64,000 bases of DNA. Source: Pseudodesulfovibrio cashew (GTDB lineage: Bacteria > Desulfobacterota > Desulfovibrionia > Desulfovibrionales > Desulfovibrionaceae). How positions within the stretch are numbered: position 1 is the stretch's first letter; every line of letters starts with the position of its first letter. This document shows, piece after piece, positions 52,545 to 61,265 of the stretch. The stretch is from positions 2,705,501 through 2,769,500 of the forward strand of contig NZ_CP046400.1 of the NCBI RefSeq assembly GCF_009762795.1, written 5' to 3'. The position numbers and the translations under genes were made by a program. A model generated the notes under the pieces. The model saw only the letters and a program-made list of their open reading frames with translations, was not told the DNA's origin and did no database searches.

Positions 52545-53189
52545 TCAGGGAGCCGGAACAGATGGCGGCACGACGCCGAAGGCGTGCGTTGTGTCGTCCG
52601 GGACGGGCTCCAGGCCCTGGTTGCGCAGCGCCAGTTCTTCACGTGCGATATGTCGCGCCGACTCACAGTAAAAGAAATCCGGCTTGCAGATGAGGTCGGC
52701 CAGGGCCGTGATGCGGGTCTGCGGCGGGATGGCGTAGCGGGCCACATCAGCCTCGAAGCCGGTGGCCGAAAACCGCCAAAGCTTGTCCGCGTCTCGGGTC
52801 AAGCCGTCGTTTTGCGAAAGGAATCCGGGTCTGGTGTCGTGCCCGGATATGATTTCGACGATCTCTTCAGTGAGCCTTGCGGGATAACCTTGGGCAGACA
52901 GGATGGTCGCCGCGATCTCAGCTCCAGCCTCCTCGTGACGGAGCCGGACGGCCCGTTTGTTTTCGGCTGTGGCGGTGGACGCAAAGATGGACATGCGTTC
53001 CTCCCTGCTCAGGCTGCTCCACCCTGTATCGTGCAGGATGATGGCCGGGATGACCACATCTGCGTCACCTTGTTCCAGTTCGAGCAACCGGATCGCGTAG
53101 GCGAGCGTTACTTCTGCGTGCCCTTCGTCGTCCCTCTTCGCCTGGAAGGGCAGGGCGGCGACCCAGATGCGTTGGTGAATGGATTTCAT
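52545..53189 (-). CDS. HD-domain phosphohydrolase
   Basis: 214 residues. GHAEVTLAYAIRLLELEQGD and VIPAIILHDTGWSSL give the HD metal site (His23 and the HD pair near 53-54), with RHEEAGAEIAATIL and IISGHDTRPG supplying further His ligands. These enzymes cleave nucleotide or similar phosphates. The C-terminal 40 residues are Pro-rich. No dedicated neighbours point to the substrate. Confidence 0.82.
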   Translation of the reverse strand: MKSIHQRIWVAALPFQAKRDDEGHAEVTLAYAIRLLELEQGDADVVIPAIILHDTGWSSLSREERMSIFASTATAENKRAVRLRHEEAGAEIAATILSAQGYPARLTEEIVEIISGHDTRPGFLSQNDGLTRDADKLWRFSATGFEADVARYAIPPQTRITALADLICKPDFFYCESARHIAREELALRNQGLEPVPDDTTHAFGVVPPSVPAP

Positions 53190-53360
53190 GCTCAGGCGGT
53201 TGTGTCCGGTTGTGCTGTGATAGCGAGGTTTCCTGTTGAGAGGGACAAGGACGGATTAGGCGCGCTTGCCTCAAAATGTCAATGGTCCACTTTCCGCTTC
53301 ATGACTTTGTTGCCATCCGGAACCAGCACCGGCTTACTCTCCGAAAGAGTATGATTTTTC

Positions 53361-53389
53361 TTGACGAGTCACATCGGCAGGCCTACCAT
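53361..53389 (+). promoter_or_regulatory. Sigma-70-type promoter for the DUF190 gene
   Basis: TTGACG at 53361-53366, a 17-base spacer and TACCAT at 53384-53389, about 35 bases before the DUF190 start. Confidence 0.45.
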
Positions 53390-53429
53390 TTGTTGAACAA
53401 GCAACAATATAATGTAACAGGTTGATATT

Positions 53430-53756
53430 ATGGAAGGATTTCTATTAACGTTCTATACTCAACAGAATCGTATGCATGGTGATCTTCAGGTCGCCAACTG
53501 GATTCTTGAAGAGGCGCGGCAACTGGGTATTCGAGGCGCGACATTGGCTACGGCCAGGGAGGGCTTCGGCCATGACGGCCGTTTTCATTCGGAGAATTAT
53601 TTCGATTTGGAGGATCGCCCCCAACAGGTAGTCATGGCTGTCACCGAAGACGAATGCAATCATCTTCTCGGCAGATTGGAAGAAAACGGGCCGCGAGTCT
53701 TCTATACCAAGTCCAGAATCGAATTCGGATTCACAGGGGAGCCTGGCGCAAGCTGA
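53430..53756 (+). CDS. DUF190 (PII-like) protein
   Basis: 108 residues with the ferredoxin-like fold of DUF190, a PII-related family: LTFYTQQNRMHGDLQVANWILEEARQLGIRGATLATAREGFG and VVMAVTEDECNHLLGRLEENG. Members often sit beside ion-transport genes (for example CrcB) and are thought to sense small molecules. The next gene, 94 bases on, encodes a DUF554 membrane protein, and the pair may form such a sensor-transporter unit (inference). Confidence 0.82.
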   Translation: MEGFLLTFYTQQNRMHGDLQVANWILEEARQLGIRGATLATAREGFGHDGRFHSENYFDLEDRPQQVVMAVTEDECNHLLGRLEENGPRVFYTKSRIEFGFTGEPGAS

Positions 53757-53850
53757 TTCCCTTTGCCTTTTATCACTTCATGCCGGATCTTCCGGTTGAT
53801 TTTTTGCCTTATCTCACCTCACGCCTATGCGGCGTTTCAAGGAAGCAATT

Positions 53851-54564
53851 ATGATTGGACCGATAGTCAATGCGACGGCGTTGCTCGCAGGCAGCGTTGT
53901 CGGGGCCTTGCTTGGCCCGAAACTGAATAACAACCTGCGTACCTCCCTACCCCTGGTTTTCGGCTGTACCTCCATGGGCATCGGGATGGTCATGATCATC
54001 AAGGTCAAATTCCTCGCTCCGGTGGTACTGGCCATTGTAGTGGGAACCGTGCTGGGCGAACTCATCCGCTTCGAGGCGGGCATCCAGAAGTTGGCAGGAA
54101 AGGCTCGTACCCTGATTGAAAAGCTCACCACTCCGGCTGAGGGGATTTCCCAGGAGGAGTTCCTGGACAAGTTCGTGGCACTGCTGGTGCTCTTCAGCAT
54201 GAGCGGTATGGGCATTTATGGTTCCATGACCGAAGGTATGACCGGCGATCCGACCCTGCTAATCGTCAAAGCCATCCTTGATTTCTTCACTGCGCCGATT
54301 TTCGCCTCCACCATGGGCTTCACCGTCGGCATCCTGGTTATCCCACAGATAATAGTGCAGGGGCTTCTTTACCTGAGCGCTTCTCTGATCATTCCCCTGA
54401 TCTCACCGGATATGCTCGCCGACTTCTCCTGCTGCGGCGGCATTATTCTTCTGGCTACGGGATTCCGTATCTGCGGCATCAAGCAGTTCCCCATAGCCAA
54501 TATGCTGCCTGCGTTGCTGCTGGTCATGCCTTTGTCCCAAGCCTGGGCTCATTTTCTGGGTTAG
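53851..54564 (+). CDS. DUF554 membrane protein
   Basis: 237 residues with about six membrane helices. IGPIVNATALLAGSVVGALLG at the start and CTSMGIGMVMIIKV are hallmarks of the DUF554 family (YdfK/YqgA-like). The helix SMSGMGIYGSMTEGMTGDPTLLI is near residue 120. The transported compound is unknown. ATG 53851 has AAGGAAG upstream. Its last four bases overlap the 3' end of the convergent permease gene. Confidence 0.82.
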   Translation: MIGPIVNATALLAGSVVGALLGPKLNNNLRTSLPLVFGCTSMGIGMVMIIKVKFLAPVVLAIVVGTVLGELIRFEAGIQKLAGKARTLIEKLTTPAEGISQEEFLDKFVALLVLFSMSGMGIYGSMTEGMTGDPTLLIVKAILDFFTAPIFASTMGFTVGILVIPQIIVQGLLYLSASLIIPLISPDMLADFSCCGGIILLATGFRICGIKQFPIANMLPALLLVMPLSQAWAHFLG

Positions 54565-55136
54565 GTATGACGGGCGGACCTCCCTGGGCTTCCATGGGGA
54601 GATTGTTCCCCATGGCCGCCAAAGGGGCATAACAACGCCACGCATATTGCTGTGAGGAAGGCTCCTGCCAGGTTCATGAACAGGAATATACCTGTCATCT
54701 TCCAGCCGAAATAGCCGACCAGCACCGGAACGAGAACCGGTTTGATCGATCTTGCGCACATGAAGTTGGCAACGTTGAAGGATGAGGCCCCCTTGTCCTT
54801 GAGGCTCTTGAACAGGGGATACCAGGCATAGATCGGGCCCATGGAAAGGATGCCTGCCACTGTGGACAGAAGTACGCCCTTTGGACCGGATTCCCTGCCG
54901 AGCAGCCGCGAGGCCAGGGACGGGGACAGGTAGCGGTTGAGCAGTATCATCATGGGTAGGGCCACGCAGAAGGGCAGCCACAGTTGGGTGAATATCCGGC
55001 CGCAGGCGCGCAGGGCGTCGGCGGTCATGTCCGGATCAACGAGAAAGGCCACGCCGTAAAGCGCGGCGCAGGCCAGGGGGAAAAACCATGGTTTGAGCAC
55101 CCGGAGCGGTTTGGAGGAGCGGGTGGACTGACTCAC
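54561..55136 (-). CDS. Permease-family (DUF318/ArsP-like) membrane protein
   Basis: 191 residues with four or five helices. ILSMGPIYAWYPLFKSLKDKGAS and NFMCARSIKPVLVPVLVGYFGWK recall the permease (DUF318) family of ArsP-like exporters, but only about half of a usual permease is present. The other half seems to be encoded by the upstream NifX/permease fusion, whose stop overlaps this start (GTGA), so the two may form one transporter. GTG 55136 has GAGAGGGG upstream; ATG 55154 is an alternative. Confidence 0.7.
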   Translation of the reverse strand: MSQSTRSSKPLRVLKPWFFPLACAALYGVAFLVDPDMTADALRACGRIFTQLWLPFCVALPMMILLNRYLSPSLASRLLGRESGPKGVLLSTVAGILSMGPIYAWYPLFKSLKDKGASSFNVANFMCARSIKPVLVPVLVGYFGWKMTGIFLFMNLAGAFLTAICVALLCPFGGHGEQSPHGSPGRSARHT

Positions 55137-55906
55137 AGCACCCCTCTCATCCATGAGCCCATGGCAAAAGACAGCAGGACGGCCATGATGAATCCGATCA
55201 GGTTGCGCACCACTGCGAATCGCATGCCGAGGCTCTCGGCCTCCATCGGCAGTTGAACCAGGCCTACGGTAACCCAGGCCATCATCAGGGCCAGGGGGCC
55301 GGTCAGATTCACGCCCGCCTTGAGCAGACTCTCGCCGATGACGTAACTGTTGACCGGATTGCCAACCAGTATACTGCCCAGAACTCCACCCCAAAGGGCA
55401 TCCAGGAAGGGCTTGTCAGGAAACAGGGAAAGCATCCCCTCTTGGCTGACGAATCCTTTAAGCAGCCCAAGTAGCAAAATGATGCCGATAAGACGCGGCA
55501 GCAGGGCGTGAAACTGGCGCAGCCCCTTTTTCGCGGCCTCTGGCCATCGGTTCGGCGGCTCCTGAGATTCCGGTTTGTTTTGCTCCTGTGATGGATCGGC
55601 CTCCAGGTATTCTCTTACGGCCTGTTCCACATTGCCGGTAACGCCCGTGACCACCTCAATGCCCAGTTTCTCCAGGCCGGCGGCAATATGCGGGGCCACA
55701 TGGCCCGCCAGCATCACCTTGGCGCCGGCTTCCACCGCAAGCGACATCACTGCGATCCCGGCTCCGGGTCCTTTCTCGGAAGGGGGCGTCAATACTTCGA
55801 AAGACATGTCTTCCGATTCCACAACTACCAGGTGGACGGCAGCGCCGAGCGTGTTGCTCACATTTCCGTTGAGATAGGGCTTGTTACTTGGGAGGGCGAT
55901 TTTCAC
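55133..55906 (-). CDS. NifX/NifB-domain and permease fusion protein
   Basis: 257 residues. Residues 1-100 (KIALPSNKPYLNGNVSNTLG, HVAPHIAAGLEKLGIEVVTGVTGNVEQAVREYL) are a dinitrogenase iron-molybdenum cofactor-binding domain of the NifX/MTH1175 type. After a charged linker (PSQEQNKPESQEPPNRW) come about four helices of permease type, with GVLGSILVGNPVNSYVIGESL near residue 180. It may link metal or cluster binding to transport. The gene follows the sensor kinase by 64 bases. Confidence 0.78.
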   Translation of the reverse strand: MKIALPSNKPYLNGNVSNTLGAAVHLVVVESEDMSFEVLTPPSEKGPGAGIAVMSLAVEAGAKVMLAGHVAPHIAAGLEKLGIEVVTGVTGNVEQAVREYLEADPSQEQNKPESQEPPNRWPEAAKKGLRQFHALLPRLIGIILLLGLLKGFVSQEGMLSLFPDKPFLDALWGGVLGSILVGNPVNSYVIGESLLKAGVNLTGPLALMMAWVTVGLVQLPMEAESLGMRFAVVRNLIGFIMAVLLSFAMGSWMRGVL

Positions 55907-55970
55907 GAAATCCTCCTGCCTGCCTTACCCGTGAGCGTGTCGAGCCGCTTGTTGCGTTTCAGCATTCGAC

Positions 55971-58667
55971 TCAGGCAGCATCTTCACGCTGAATGGGCAA
56001 CCCGATGATGAACCGTGTCCATTGGCCTTCTTCCGACCGGACTTCCATGCTGCCCTTGTGCAGGTCCGTTACGATGAAATAGGACACCGAGAGGCCCAGG
56101 CCGGTTCCTCGCCCCACCGGTTTGGTGGTGAAAAACGGTTCCATGACCCGTCTTCGGACATGCTCCGGCATGCCCGGGCCGTTGTCTTCGATTTCGATTA
56201 GGACCAGGTCGTTGTCCGTCCGTGCCCGCAGGATGAAGGTCGGACTATCATCGCCGTATTCTTTTTCGGCCATGGCTTCGGCCCCGTTTTTCAACAGGTT
56301 GAGAAAAACCTGGGTGATTTCGTTGCCATCGCATGTCACATCAGGCAGGTCGCTTTCGTATTCACGCACGACCTGGATTCGCCGAAAATCGAACTGCCGC
56401 TGCATGTCGTAGACATTTGTTGCCAGCTTCAGGGCCTCGTCAAGCAGTTCTGCGGCATTGTGGCTACCGGTGCCGGTGGATTCGTTCTTGCGGCTGAAGT
56501 CCAGCATGTTGCTTACGATTCGGGCAGCGCGCTCGCCGGACTCTGAAATTCCGTCGAGCATGGTCGGAACATCCCTTCTCCGTAAATAGTCACAGACCGC
56601 TTCGAGCGAAACGCCGCAATCCTCTGCCACTCTTCGATTTTTGTTTCCTTCGGCCGAAATGCGTTTCTTTATGTTGTGAGCATACCCGATGACTGCGGCA
56701 AGAGGGTTGTTGATTTCGTGCGCCATGCCTGCAGCCAGCCCTCCCACTGACATCATCTTTTCGGACTGGACCATCATTCGTTCCATCTGGACGCTTCGGG
56801 ACACGTTGTCGATACGGATAACGGCTTCCTTGGAGATGTCCGAACTCAGCGGGAAGACCGTGATATTTTCATATCGGGTCTCCCCGTTTTCATGACGGGG
56901 AACCTTGGACGTCTGCCACGGCACATGCTCCACAATGCTGTCTTTGATCGTACTCATATAAGGTGCAAGCCAAGGAAGTATTTCAACAACGTTTTTACCC
57001 ATGGCCTGCATCGTTGCTATGTTGGTGCTCTTTTCGGCTGTGCGGTTCATGAGGGTTATGCGTCCTTCCAGGTCAACGCCCACGAGCAGGGACGGCATGG
57101 AGTCGATGATGTTGGCCAGGTACTTGCGTATGCGCAGCAGCTCCTCCTCGGCCAGTTTTCGCTCGGTTATGTCGATGAGTGACCCCTCGACGATGACGGT
57201 CCCGTCCTGCGTCGTGGCTTGCCGGAAATTGACGCTGGCCCACAACTTCCACCCCTTTTTGTGTTTCATCTGCACATGGTGGCCGGTAATTCGTTTGCCC
57301 TGAAGGATCATCCCCATGATCTCATCGCGTTCCGAGGAATTGGCGTAAAGATCATCCTTGATGTCTGTGACCGCAGTTTCAAAGTCTTCCGGAGAGTCGT
57401 AGCCGAACATCTTTGCCAGCGACTTGTTGGCGGACAATATCTTTCCATCGAGGGAAGACTGGAAAATACCTTCGGCCGCATTGTCGAAAATGGATCGGTA
57501 CTTGCGTTCGGAGTAGGTCAGCTCCCGCCTTGTGCGCCGCAATTTGAGCACCGTGCTGGAGAGAATAACAACAAGCAGGAAGAGTACGGTAATCAGAGCA
57601 ATGCCCGTCCAGATCAGCGCGAAATATTCCCTGTAGAAGGAGTAGGGTTCATTGATGACCACACTGTCAGGCGGCAGCTCCTCCATGGAAACGCCAAACT
57701 TATTCATGCCAAGCCAGTTGAATATGAAGGCATTGCCACCGATTTTGACCACCGGGATATCGCTGGCCTTTTCGCCGGCAAGAATGCGTCTGCCAAGTCT
57801 GCTCATCTGACGTCCATGATGGTAGCCGCTGATGAGCTTACCGCCGATGGCGTTGTCCCGCAGGTTGAAACGGACCAGGCAATAGACGGGGACCGGTGAG
57901 TCCTTGGTCAGCTGCGATCCCAGCTTTTCGTAGGTGAGATATTCACCATTACGATCCTCATAATACACGCCCAGCAGCACCACGGAGCCGGGCTGCATGG
58001 ACAGGACTTTCTCTCTCAATGCCCTGATGGACAGGTTCTCATTGTGTGTGAACTTGACTTTGTCCTCGTACGGTTTCTGGGCTTTCAGGATGCTGTCATG
58101 CCAGGCCCGTCCGGTCTTGAGGTAGTCGTTGACCACATAGATTTCTTTTGTGTCCGGGAATTGCCGGAGTATGGTCTCCACGGTTTCGCCGAAAGAGATG
58201 ATTTCGGCCACGCCGGTGAAGTCCGTTATGTCCGTGATGGAGTCGTCGGTGAAATTGTTTACTCCGCCAAAGACCACCGGAGCGCCCTTGAACAGTTCGT
58301 CTCTGTGCTTCAAGAGGAAATCAAAGGCGTTGTTGTCCGTTGCCAGGATCAGGTCGAGGTCAACGTTCCGGTACTTCTCCTTGTAGATGCGTATCAGCCG
58401 GTCGTAAAATTCCTGGCCCCGGTTGCGCTTCGTATCCATGTATTCCGTGTGGACTATTACTTCGTCATTGGGTGGGAGGAGCAGTTCATCGCGTATGCCC
58501 TTCTCGAGGTTGTCAACCCAGGACATACCGGAGTGATAGGAGTGCAGGATCAAAACGTGACGGGAGCCGTATCCCTGCACTTCTGCCGGCAGAAGCAGAA
58601 ACATCAGGACTATGATGGCGGCGTATATGCGGTGCGGAATGTGGAGAGATAGGGGCATGGCTACCAT
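55971..58667 (-). CDS. Sensor histidine kinase with ABC substrate-binding-like sensor and two PAS domains
   Basis: 898 residues. A signal/anchor helix (about 14-30) is followed by a periplasmic ABC_sub_bind-type domain (VLILHSYHSGMSWVDNLEKG, LDLILATDNNAFDFLLKH, to about 330). A second helix lies near 352-374, then PAS domains near 390-510 and 520-640. The kinase core has the His in GMAHEINNPLAAVIGYAHN. The ATPase N box is FLNLLKNGAEAM, with DNGPGMP and GRGTGLGLSVSY. No response regulator is adjacent. It precedes the two permease genes on the same strand. A ligand-type sensor for the transported compound is possible. Confidence 0.85.
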   Translation of the reverse strand: MVAMPLSLHIPHRIYAAIIVLMFLLLPAEVQGYGSRHVLILHSYHSGMSWVDNLEKGIRDELLLPPNDEVIVHTEYMDTKRNRGQEFYDRLIRIYKEKYRNVDLDLILATDNNAFDFLLKHRDELFKGAPVVFGGVNNFTDDSITDITDFTGVAEIISFGETVETILRQFPDTKEIYVVNDYLKTGRAWHDSILKAQKPYEDKVKFTHNENLSIRALREKVLSMQPGSVVLLGVYYEDRNGEYLTYEKLGSQLTKDSPVPVYCLVRFNLRDNAIGGKLISGYHHGRQMSRLGRRILAGEKASDIPVVKIGGNAFIFNWLGMNKFGVSMEELPPDSVVINEPYSFYREYFALIWTGIALITVLFLLVVILSSTVLKLRRTRRELTYSERKYRSIFDNAAEGIFQSSLDGKILSANKSLAKMFGYDSPEDFETAVTDIKDDLYANSSERDEIMGMILQGKRITGHHVQMKHKKGWKLWASVNFRQATTQDGTVIVEGSLIDITERKLAEEELLRIRKYLANIIDSMPSLLVGVDLEGRITLMNRTAEKSTNIATMQAMGKNVVEILPWLAPYMSTIKDSIVEHVPWQTSKVPRHENGETRYENITVFPLSSDISKEAVIRIDNVSRSVQMERMMVQSEKMMSVGGLAAGMAHEINNPLAAVIGYAHNIKKRISAEGNKNRRVAEDCGVSLEAVCDYLRRRDVPTMLDGISESGERAARIVSNMLDFSRKNESTGTGSHNAAELLDEALKLATNVYDMQRQFDFRRIQVVREYESDLPDVTCDGNEITQVFLNLLKNGAEAMAEKEYGDDSPTFILRARTDNDLVLIEIEDNGPGMPEHVRRRVMEPFFTTKPVGRGTGLGLSVSYFIVTDLHKGSMEVRSEEGQWTRFIIGLPIQREDAA

Positions 58668-59086
58668 ATGAATGCGTGAAAAACTGTCATGATTACTCTA
58701 TTCAATTTAAGAAGCAGATTGCTCCATAAAAATCTATTATTTCATGTAACCCCGAAAAAGGAAAAAACACAACCGTGCATCGGATGTCGCCCTACAGCAG
58801 TGTGGTTGCGAGCAACGCGGTTGCAAGTGTGTTGTTCTCAGTTGAGGACTTCCAATAGAAGAGGTTGCGCCACTGCTTTTCTGTCAGTCGCACCAACTCC
58901 GATCTCGGCATTCGTTGGCACCAGGCGGGCTGTAATCAGGTTGGGGAATCGCTTCTTTGAGAAGCTATTGTGTTGCCGGTGCGAATCAGGAGAAAGCAAC
59001 GAGGTGAATCTGGCGTATTGGAAAAGCAAAAGCCCCTGGATTGCAGGGGCTTTCTAAACGACTTCTGCTGAAGTCGGATTAATTTC
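58668..59086. other. Intergenic region left of the integrated element
   Basis: 419 bases between the sensor kinase start and the tRNA fragment. A frame of 122 codons on the plus strand has no ribosome site and shows no family likeness, so it is not called. The region probably carries the kinase promoter and, at 59021-59053, a terminator. Confidence 0.5.
59021..59053 (-). terminator. Terminator of the interrupted tRNA-Leu gene
   Basis: Perfect 10-bp stem AAAGCCCCTG/CAGGGGCTTT (59029-59038 with 59044-59053), five-base loop. On the minus strand it continues as TGCTTTTCC. It sits 33 bases beyond the 3' CCA of the tRNA fragment. Confidence 0.7.
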
Positions 59087-59141
59087 TGGTACCTGGGACG
59101 AGACTTGAACTCGTACGCCCCGAAGAGCAAGGGATTTTAAG
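59087..59141 (-). other. tRNA-Leu(UAA) 3' fragment, attachment site of the integrated element
   Basis: Read on the minus strand, 55 bases correspond to a tRNA-Leu from the anticodon loop CTTAAAA (anticodon TAA) through a long variable arm (GCTC-TTCG-GGGC), T arm ACGAG-TTCAAGT-CTCGT and acceptor end CCCAGGTACCA. The 5' half is missing: sequence to the right is unrelated. This is the remnant expected when an element integrates into a tRNA 3' end. The rebuilt whole tRNA should lie at the far right end, outside the window. Confidence 0.8.
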
Positions 59142-59288
59142 CTACGCGCGATGGGCTTTAATAAGGCATAATAACTGACAATAATGGTTCGCGACCAGTG
59201 CTTTAGACGATATACTCTTTTTATCCGGCTTTGAGTGGCCTTGCGTAGCAACGGGCCTGAGAACAGGCCGGGAAAGGAGTAGTCGAAT

Positions 59289-60431
59289 ATGCCAACGAAA
59301 CTTACTCAGGGTATCGTTAACAAGGCTAGAGGTACATACCCAGCTGGCAAGCAACTTTATGACAGTGAGGTTAGTGGCCTCAGGTTGGTTATTGGAAAGA
59401 AGTCAGCTTCATTTAAGCTGGTCACAGACCAATGGGTCAATGGGCGCAAGGTAAGGGCCATCTCCGTCACCCTTGGCCGCTCAGATGAGCTTAGTCTCAA
59501 AGAAGCTCGTCATCGAGCTATCGAAAATAAGCTTGCCGTCAGAAGAGGGGAGAATCCAAACCTCAAGCCTGTAGCTCGAATGACTCTCAAAGATTCTTGG
59601 GAGGACTATCGACAATCGCGAGGAAAGGAACTCAGTCCAGAAACTCTCACTTGGTATGAGAGGAAGCTCCTCGGGCCGTTAAAGGCTTTAATGAATCGAC
59701 CTCTCTCAGAAATTGGGCGTTCTGAGGTCAGAACTTTACACCAGAAGATGACCGAGACAACGGGGCCTTATGGGGCGAATGGAGCAATGAGGGTTCTCAA
59801 GCTTCTCTACAACCACGCTTCCGCAGTCGAAGACCTGCCGCCGAACCCTGTATCCAGAGCTGTCAGGATGAATAAGGAAAAGGCTCGAGATTGGGCTCTT
59901 TCACATGATGAAATTAGAGACCTGTGGGAGCGCATCGAAAATAATGATGATCGAATTCGAGCTGAGTGTTGGGCGCTGATGCTCTCGACGGGGCTACGAT
60001 CCATGAGTGCCCGTTCTGCGAGGTGGGAGCATCTTTCCGAAGAAGGTGTTCTTCATGTGCCCACACCAAAAGGTGGAGCTGATAGAGCCTATGACCTTCC
60101 AATACCTAAAGGAATGTATGAGAGGTTGATGAGTCTGAAATCCCTCTGCGCTCCATTGGCTTCCCCTTTTATTTTCCCTTCGCCGAATTCAAAGCACGGC
60201 TTTGTAAATATCCGCCGCGAAGAGTCTATGCCTTACTCTCCGCACCAAGCTCGGCATACTTTCAGGAATTTGGCAGTTGAGGCTGGGGTCGATTTTACCA
60301 CTACCGCATTGGTTATGAACCACAAGGTCCCTCATGTGTCTTTCAGCTACATTTCTCGCAGCCATCTTATGGGTGAATTACTGCATGCGGTTGAAGCTGT
60401 GTGGGAAAAAATAAATGATATCAGCTCATAA
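59289..60431 (+). CDS. Tyrosine recombinase / integrase
   Basis: 380 residues. A DUF4102-like N-terminal arm-binding region (YDSEVSGLRLVIGKKSASFKL) is followed by a core-binding helical domain (about 100-185) and the catalytic domain with Arg237 (STGLRSMSAR), His319-x-x-Arg322 (PHQARHTFRN), His345 (VMNHK) and Tyr354 (FSYISR). All catalytic residues are present. ATG 59289 has GGAAAGGAG upstream. It starts 148 bases from the tRNA fragment it presumably recognises, as usual for tRNA-targeting integrases. Confidence 0.92.
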   Translation: MPTKLTQGIVNKARGTYPAGKQLYDSEVSGLRLVIGKKSASFKLVTDQWVNGRKVRAISVTLGRSDELSLKEARHRAIENKLAVRRGENPNLKPVARMTLKDSWEDYRQSRGKELSPETLTWYERKLLGPLKALMNRPLSEIGRSEVRTLHQKMTETTGPYGANGAMRVLKLLYNHASAVEDLPPNPVSRAVRMNKEKARDWALSHDEIRDLWERIENNDDRIRAECWALMLSTGLRSMSARSARWEHLSEEGVLHVPTPKGGADRAYDLPIPKGMYERLMSLKSLCAPLASPFIFPSPNSKHGFVNIRREESMPYSPHQARHTFRNLAVEAGVDFTTTALVMNHKVPHVSFSYISRSHLMGELLHAVEAVWEKINDISS

Positions 60432-60573
60432 TCGAGGGGCAAAAAACTAGCAAAACGTTTATATTTTTTAGGTTGACAGTTTGTTACCGTTGATTTCTCA
60501 CATTGGGCATTAGTAGCTTTTCGAGTAGTTTTTTGTCCTTAAAAGTGACTCGTAAAAAGAGAGGAGAAAAAAA

Positions 60574-60753
60574 ATGAGATTTGTTTTTGTTCCCGGATGC
60601 CGACGCTATGCGCGGTCTCGAAAGAGAGTCCTTGCTGGTTCTCTAGTGATGGAGGACCCAATTAAACTATGCCCGTCATCTTACGGGATGGCGGGTGTAT
60701 CAACAAAGGAGTTTTGTTATGGATTTGAACGAGTTATTCCGCCCTGTTCTTGA
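60574..60753 (+). CDS. Small basic ORF, 59 residues
   Basis: MRFVFVPGCRRYARSRKRVL is the start of a 59-residue basic protein with four cysteines. It has a strong ribosome site (GAGGAG) seven bases before the ATG and overlaps the next gene by 35 bases in another frame. No family is recognised. It could be a real small regulator, or a leader frame that couples translation of the excisionase-like gene. Confidence 0.4.
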   Translation: MRFVFVPGCRRYARSRKRVLAGSLVMEDPIKLCPSSYGMAGVSTKEFCYGFERVIPPCS

Positions 60754-60997
60754 CGCCATCGGAATCATTGATGGTCGTCTTGCCTGCCTTGAGGAAAGAT
60801 TAGGTTCCTCACCCAGTCATTCTGGCTATTTAACTACACACGAAGCTGCTGAATTTCTCAGCCTTTCACCGCAGACTCTCGAATTATGGAGACACAATTC
60901 GGAAGGTCCTCGCTACGTCAAGTTAGGGAGAGCTGTTCGGTACGCTGTGGCTGATTTGATCGAATACATGGAACGTAATCAGATCATGGAGGGGTAG
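60719..60997 (+). CDS. Excisionase-like helix-turn-helix protein
   Basis: 92 residues. The C-terminal half (YLTTHEAAEFLSLSPQTLELWRHNSEGPRYVKLGRAVRYAVADLIEYMERN) is the winged HTH_17/AlpA-Xis fold. The N-terminal 40 residues are a helix. It may act as recombination directionality factor and repressor for the integrase. ATG 60719 has AAAGGAG upstream. Two bases separate its stop from the next gene. Confidence 0.82.
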   Translation: MDLNELFRPVLDAIGIIDGRLACLEERLGSSPSHSGYLTTHEAAEFLSLSPQTLELWRHNSEGPRYVKLGRAVRYAVADLIEYMERNQIMEG

Positions 60998-60999
60998 AT

Positions 61000-61254
61000 A
61001 TGTACTTGTTTTTGCCCTCATCTGCTTGTTTGACTGATCGCACCTATAGAGAGTTTTGTGTGTTTTGTCGGATGGTAACTAATACGCGCACGGTACTTCG
61101 CGGGTACAATGATATTCGGGTTGGAGAACCTCCTCGTGAGGTTGCTAAGTTCAATCTTCCTGTATGTCCGGAATGCTATTCGAATTTGAAGCCGGGAAGA
61201 TTGAGTCACAAGCATAAGCGGCTCCTTTTTAATTATCTCGAAGAGAATGAATAA
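61000..61254 (+). CDS. Small zinc-ribbon protein
   Basis: 84 residues with two CxxC pairs (FCVFCR near residue 20 and VCPECY near residue 57), consistent with one zinc site, and a basic C-terminal helix. The family is not recognised. It is flanked at 2 and 11 bases by the excisionase-like and primase genes, so it is part of the same transcript and may help in replication or regulation of the element. Confidence 0.65.
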   Translation: MYLFLPSSACLTDRTYREFCVFCRMVTNTRTVLRGYNDIRVGEPPREVAKFNLPVCPECYSNLKPGRLSHKHKRLLFNYLEENE

Positions 61255-61265
61255 GGGGAGTAAAA

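Noticed and set aside
54592-54615. Perfect 9-bp hairpin CCATGGGGA/TCCCCATGG near convergent gene ends
   Set aside because: Lies within the coding end of the minus-strand permease and has no U-run on either strand.
58689-59057. A 122-codon plus-strand frame before the tRNA fragment
   Set aside because: No ribosome site, runs into the terminator hairpin, Cys/Arg-rich random-looking sequence.
59254-59269. GGCCTG/CAGGCC hairpin before the integrase
   Set aside because: Short and without U-run; may only be part of the leader. Not enough for a terminator call.
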